NCBI RefSeq assembly: GCF_900964775.1
Contig: NC_041826.1
Location: forward strand, 22,534,612 to 22,598,611
Length of the DNA stretch: 64,000 bases
Direction: 5' to 3'
Source of the DNA: Scleropages formosus
Taxonomy: Eukaryota; Chordata; Actinopteri; Osteoglossiformes; Osteoglossidae
The position numbers and the translations under genes are program-made. The notes beneath the pieces were generated by a model. That model ran no database searches. It was not told the DNA's origin and worked only from the letters and a program-made list of their open reading frames with translations. How positions within the stretch are numbered: position 1 is the first letter of the stretch; each line of letters begins with the position of its first letter. This document shows positions 59,130 to 64,000 of the stretch, piece after piece.

Positions 59130-60572
59130 CTCGATGGCTGTGGAAAAGAGAAGTGATACCTGAATGCTAAGAACATCGAGAGACATTCCCGCTAAACTAA
59201 ATATCAAACCAACAAAACTGTTCTTAACCAGACTATTACTGTTCACGTCCCTTAGTTTGAGAGAGACACACACGTGCTCTCTTTCTCTCACACACGCACA
59301 CACACACGGATATATAAATACATGGAGTTGGAATTCAGCATAGCCCATGGCTGTTGTACATGCTTTAATAAAATGGTACACTTATTTACAGGTTCCCAGG
59401 CCTCTCTGCACACCACTTCAATACACCACTCTGGCATCCCCACACTTTTAAAATAACTTGCAACAAAAACAAAGCTTAAAAAAGGAAAAGTACATCAAGT
59501 GTTGGATTTTTGGCCGATGCAACACAGTAGAATGGATTCCATCAACTACATAAATATGGCAGTAACACTGAACGCAGTTTGAAACGTCTACATACAAAGT
59601 GGTGTCAGGAATATTCACTGAGCATTAGAGATGGACGAGAGCAGGGCGAGCCTGAACCGCGGTTGAGGAACGACCCTTCCCAGCAAGCATATTACAGGGA
59701 AGCAAACTTATTTGCTGTGACCGATTCCGGTTCAGTAGAAAACAACTGAAATAAGGCACAATTAATACCATTTTGGGGATACAGACTTCCAGCTGATGTA
59801 TTGCATGTAAACAGTTGATGCGGAACTGCCAAAGTAACACCTCTTCGCCAACGGTACACACGTGACCTTCCTTCCCTCCGACGCGCAACTCTGCGCAAGA
59901 GACTCTGAAGCAACGAGTGTCAGGGACTGTCGACCTGGATGGGAGGAACGGCGCCGTGATGAATCGAGACACTGGACGTGCATACGACACACACACACAC
60001 ACACACACACAAACAAACACACGCAGATAAAAGACACCCAGTGGCAGAGGCCCCAAGGAGGTCCATCCAGACACGATGGTCACAGTATAGACTACTGAGA
60101 AGTGCTGCAAATTAAACGCGGGTGTTACACGTGTGTGAAGTGTATGCAAACGAGAGGAAAAATGCCCAGCCCTCCCCAGCCCCCCATCCACCCCATCCCA
60201 AGCCCTGCCCAGGGTCCCAAAGTGCAGAACCATCTCCCAGTAACTCACCTACCGCCTAGGAACTGTGTGAACGCTTCCATGGCATTCCATGACATGACAC
60301 GTAACTGACACATGAAGGAAAAGCTACTGAATAAAAAAAAGCAGACATAGTGAATCACTGAAACCCCAATGAGCCCCGAGCATCGGTGCACGCGTGCGCC
60401 ACGGGAGCGCGACTCGAGGCCTAGATGCAATCTGGCGGCGCACGGTCACTGCGGAGCCGCCCAGGAGGAGAGGACAAGTGGAGGGCAAGGAAGACGGGGA
60501 CGTGGAGCAAGGCGTGGAGGCCCCCAGGCGGCTGCAGCTGTCACAGGTCCGAACTTTGGTCATGTGTGCCGT

Positions 60573-62425
60573 TTAGTCGTGCTTCACGTGATCCTTGATG
60601 TCCTCCTCATCCGTATACTCAGACGGTTCGTCCCCTGGTTTCAGCAGCCGGCCTACGTAGTCGTACTTCTCTGTGGGGATTGGGGGGCAGGGGCAGAGGC
60701 AGAGGCAGAAGGTCAGCTCTCTTGGCACGGTGCTGCTTGCGCGCGCACACACGCACGCATGCACGCACACACAGAGTGTGTGAGCAACGACTCAGCGCAA
60801 ACACTTGAATCCTGTTCAGAAGCGATGACCTTGCCGGCGGCACAACGCCGTCTACCCTGCAGCTCATTACATAAGACCCATAACAACCGTAGGGGTGTCA
60901 TTTTGTCCAGAAGAGTCATGTACAATCTATGGTCGTCCACACACTGCTCAGACGCAGATGCCGCACCTTCCCTGTGGATATTGAAACCCGTTTTAGGATA
61001 ATTTGGCAGAACCGCTTACGATTACTGCCTTCCTGTACCATTGTACAGGAATATTACAAATATTATGAAGAAACATTTTCCACCGACAGAGCAAACTGCT
61101 CAGATGCATAGCAACAGAAATGTTGCGGCAAAATATAGGGAGAAAAATAAAACCAATTATCAGATGTTATATAGTTTAGCGTTCGAGTTTCATCAAGGTA
61201 TTTACAGTTTTTGTTGTACGGCATTATGCCTCAGGGAGCTATACAAACTGTTTTCCTTGGGCCTGCCATACACTACGGTACTGGTGGATGACTAGCGAAT
61301 GTGAGCAGTGCTAATGGACAGTGCAGCGGCTCACTGCTCTACGGGAAATTTGAGCAGCTGGGAGTCGTTACGTTTCGATTCCCTGATTGATCTGGGTCTG
61401 AACACCTGAAAGCTTTATGGTGCAGATCAAGGCAAACATTTACATTTATTCACTTATCTTACACTTTTCTCCAAAATGACGTACAGTGTCCATCTATCTA
61501 CAAATATTTACCCTTCTACACAGCAGGGGAATTTTACCGGAGCAATTCAGGATGAGTACTTTGTTCAAGGGTACTGCAGCTGGAGTTGGGATTTTAACCT
61601 GGGACCTCAGATTTCGAGGGCAGTGACTCTGACCAGTACTCTACCTGGTACCCCACAAACAAGAGAACTCTTTCCCTTGGGCCATGGGCACATCTTCGGA
61701 GAGCAGAAGGAAAGAGCCGAGCGAAAGAGCACACATACGCAGAGCGTCCATGCAAACACAGCTGGAGCCGCATTGGACAGACAACGGTGAGGACAGCAAG
61801 ACCCCCTGCAGACCCCTGGGACTGTGGAATTCCTTCCACAACACTCTGCAGGAGCCCCCCCAAAAGTGTTTACAGCTAAATAACATGACATTAACAGTAG
61901 CACTTTAAATAAATAAATAAATACATTTTACATCATCATCTCATGTCCTCCATTCTAAAGAGATCGTGGGTCAAATTTTCCATTAAATTAACCTTTAATT
62001 ACTAGGTTTAGCGCATTACCAGGAGCTAGCATTAAGGTATCCAAACTGAGCTTGATTCTTTTTATCGTGGCACAGTGATGCAGCGGGTAGTATGGGGTAC
62101 CTCACACAGGGGTTTCTTCCCGCAGTCTAAAGACACGTTTCAGGTGAGCTGCCGACTGAATTGCCTGTAGTGTGTTAACGTGTATGTGTGCGTACACACA
62201 AAGGTGTTGGCCACATGTGAATTAATAAATAAAAACAATAGACACACGGTCGAGCGGCGACAGCCCTACCCATGAACTGCATCTCCCACTCCCGCACGCT
62301 TTCCATCTGCACAGCGTTCAGGTCCGACAAGTCATCGTACTCATCCCTCAGAGCATCCTTCTCGAGACAAAAGGTGGCCAGGCCCCTGGAGGCATCCCTG
62401 CCAGCAAAAATCCCATAGGGTCCAT
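60573..62425 (-). CDS. pgrmc2: Membrane-associated progesterone receptor component 2, last two coding exons (5' exon off window)
   Basis: Heme-binding cytochrome b5-like protein of the ER/nuclear envelope (MAPR family). Human PGRMC2 is known as a heme chaperone. Exons: 62270..62425 and 60573..60670, joined in phase 1 ([17 protein letters not shown]). Visible residues run [38 protein letters not shown] and, at the C-terminus, [20 protein letters not shown]. They match PGRMC2 rather than PGRMC1, whose tail differs. The N-terminal exon, with the membrane helix and first half of the b5 fold, must lie beyond 64000, so intron 1 exceeds 1.5 kb. PLK4 and PGRMC2 are near neighbours on human 4q28. Confidence 0.94.
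61437..61655 (-). repeat. SINE-B copy in pgrmc2 last intron
   Basis: Reverse copy: + strand 'cttttctccaaaatgacgta' (tail), 'ttacccttctacacagcagg', 'caaggcctgagg'-like B-box region within 'gttgggattttaacctggga', and head 'gcagtgactctgaccagta'. Confidence 0.75.
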
Positions 62426-64000
62426 CTGCGGGCGAGAGTGAGAACAACTGTGGGAAATGGATATGTGCGAGAGCACCGCACGTGGTTCACCTGGAGACGA
62501 GGGACAGTAAACGTTTACCACATCCTTCCAAGGCCAGGAGGTGTCCGAGCTGTTGTGGCTGTATACATCTGTACATGACTGTACAGAACTATCGATGACT
62601 GTATACGGCCCACTGGCAGAGGAGTGGGCAACAGGGAGACTGTGGAGCAGAGACCATGTAGCGCTCTGCTCACTTCCAACTCAGAAATAAATATGCAGTT
62701 TAGCAACATCAGGTAACACCTTCATAAACAAACACAAATGAAAAATAAATATGTGAGCCTTTCAGGTTCAGGTGCAGCCAAAAGGCCCTGAAGGAAGGAC
62801 TCCGATGCTGTCAGAGATGAAGAGACTGGGCAAAGCCATCACCTTACAGCAGCCAACGCCTGTGGCGACATCACACACACGCACACAGAAAGACATTCCC
62901 AAGAGGCGGCATCACACACTTCAAAGTCGCGGCTCTCGTAGAAACACTAAAAGATGAACGCCGCCACAGAAGGTACTCGTAGCCCTGTGGAGCCCCAGTG
63001 GCGCTGCATGGCTCGTGTTGTCGTCGATGAACCTGCATGGCACCAGCTAAAGGAATGAGGAACAGGATGGTGGTACTCATCCTGCTTCTGTCTTACTGTG
63101 GCAGCGAGTCATTTGAGGAATGCAGAAAACACCACACTGCTAAAAATGAAGACCGACTTGAAATGTCCCTCCTTGTCCCATATTGTCCCTCGTACCACAG
63201 TCATGCTCTCATCTTAACCACCCCTGGTTGGTGATGTCTCACTTACAGCAGCCCCTCCTACCCACACGGGCTGTATTTCCCTCGCGAATAACATCCATCC
63301 AGCCGCTGACGTGGCGACCGAACACCATGGAAGCAGTAGGTGCTACTACGCTGTACCATCACCGGCCACTTTATTAGGTACACCCAGCTAGCACTGGCTG
63401 GGATATTCTATTCCATCCCATCCCCTTCTGGACACACTCCACAGGCTTCCTGGTCCATGCTGGCTAGACAGCTTGATGGAGTTTCTGCACATGAAGCGCT
63501 CATTTACTGTTTGTTTATTGTTAAAAATGTAAATGAGTGTTTGACACATGCCACCGAGTTAACTTGGAGCCACATTCTTTTTAAATGAGCCAGACATTGA
63601 ACGGAGCCGAGTATAAATCCTAATGGTGTGTAAACATCACCTGACCTGGAACGAATTTTCACAGTGGTTTCTTTACTCTGACATGACGTGTGTGGAGGCG
63701 CGTGACGCCCCGTGCGCGTACGCTTGGGGACTGGCGATCGTTTCCTGCAGCGGTACCCATGTATCTTATTCTATCATTACTGTACCCTTACTGTAAAATT
63801 ATTGCATCAGGATTGTACCTATATTGTATAACAATACAATTATTGTATCATAAGGGGAGACTGTGCAATATAAGGATACAGAAATGATACAGTAATTTCT
63901 AAAATTATGGTATCATTGCTGCACCTATTGCACAACTATAAAATTATTGTCTCATTACTGTACCCCTATATCATTACTACAAAATTACTGTATCATTACT
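62426..64000. other. pgrmc2 intron 1 (partial), with transposon end at 63360
   Basis: No exon is seen on either strand. 63360-63395 reads 'caccggccactttattaggt' then 'acacccagctagcac', the inverted counterpart of the Tc1-like terminus at 57.68 kb. Confidence 0.6.

Overview
This is vertebrate nuclear DNA, almost certainly from a ray-finned fish. Every protein-coding locus is split into exons with GT/AG junctions that agree in phase. The proteins match well-known vertebrate families, introns carry tRNA-headed SINEs and long CA tracts, and there is a FISNA-NACHT NLR gene of the kind expanded in fish. I cannot place the species from sequence alone. All gene models below were assembled by hand from splice sites and remembered homologues, with no database search.

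Layout, left to right. (1) nans, sialic acid synthase, + strand, 1-5190; only the first ~13 codons lie off the window. (2) chmp3, ESCRT-III subunit, + strand, 7194-10785. (3) mrpl35, mitochondrial ribosomal protein bL35m, - strand, 11609-15499, tail-to-tail with chmp3. (4) An unrecognised single-pass membrane protein with cysteine-rich repeats, - strand, 16886-24487. (5) tacc3, spindle coiled-coil protein, - strand, 25561-31347, with a 5' UTR exon near 32.95 kb and a CCAAT/CHR cell-cycle promoter just upstream. (6) An NLRC3/NLRP12-like immune receptor, - strand, about 34.66-41.98 kb. (7) A retrotransposon-rich spacer, 43-46.8 kb. (8) plk4, the centriole-duplication kinase, - strand, 46950-55367. 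(9) A spacer with a decayed Tc1-like transposon. (10) The last two coding exons of pgrmc2, - strand, 60573-62425.

Functionally the window mixes housekeeping genes (nans, chmp3, mrpl35, pgrmc2), two mitosis/centrosome genes (tacc3, plk4) whose promoters both show CCAAT plus CHR-like elements, and two accessory loci (NLR, Cys-rich receptor-like gene). PLK4 and PGRMC2 are near each other on human 4q28, so that pairing looks ancestral.

Three interspersed families recur and are called SINE-A, SINE-B and SINE-C here. SINE-A and SINE-B end in the same tail as two LINE 3' fragments in the window. The most unusual non-coding features are a 34-bp perfect palindrome in a tacc3 intron, a 22-bp perfect hairpin near the NLR 3' end, an 85-bp alternating pyrimidine-purine tract filling over half of a tacc3 intron, a plk4 splice donor made of a CA microsatellite, and two strong opposite-facing CTCF-like motifs at 7.03 and 33.70 kb.
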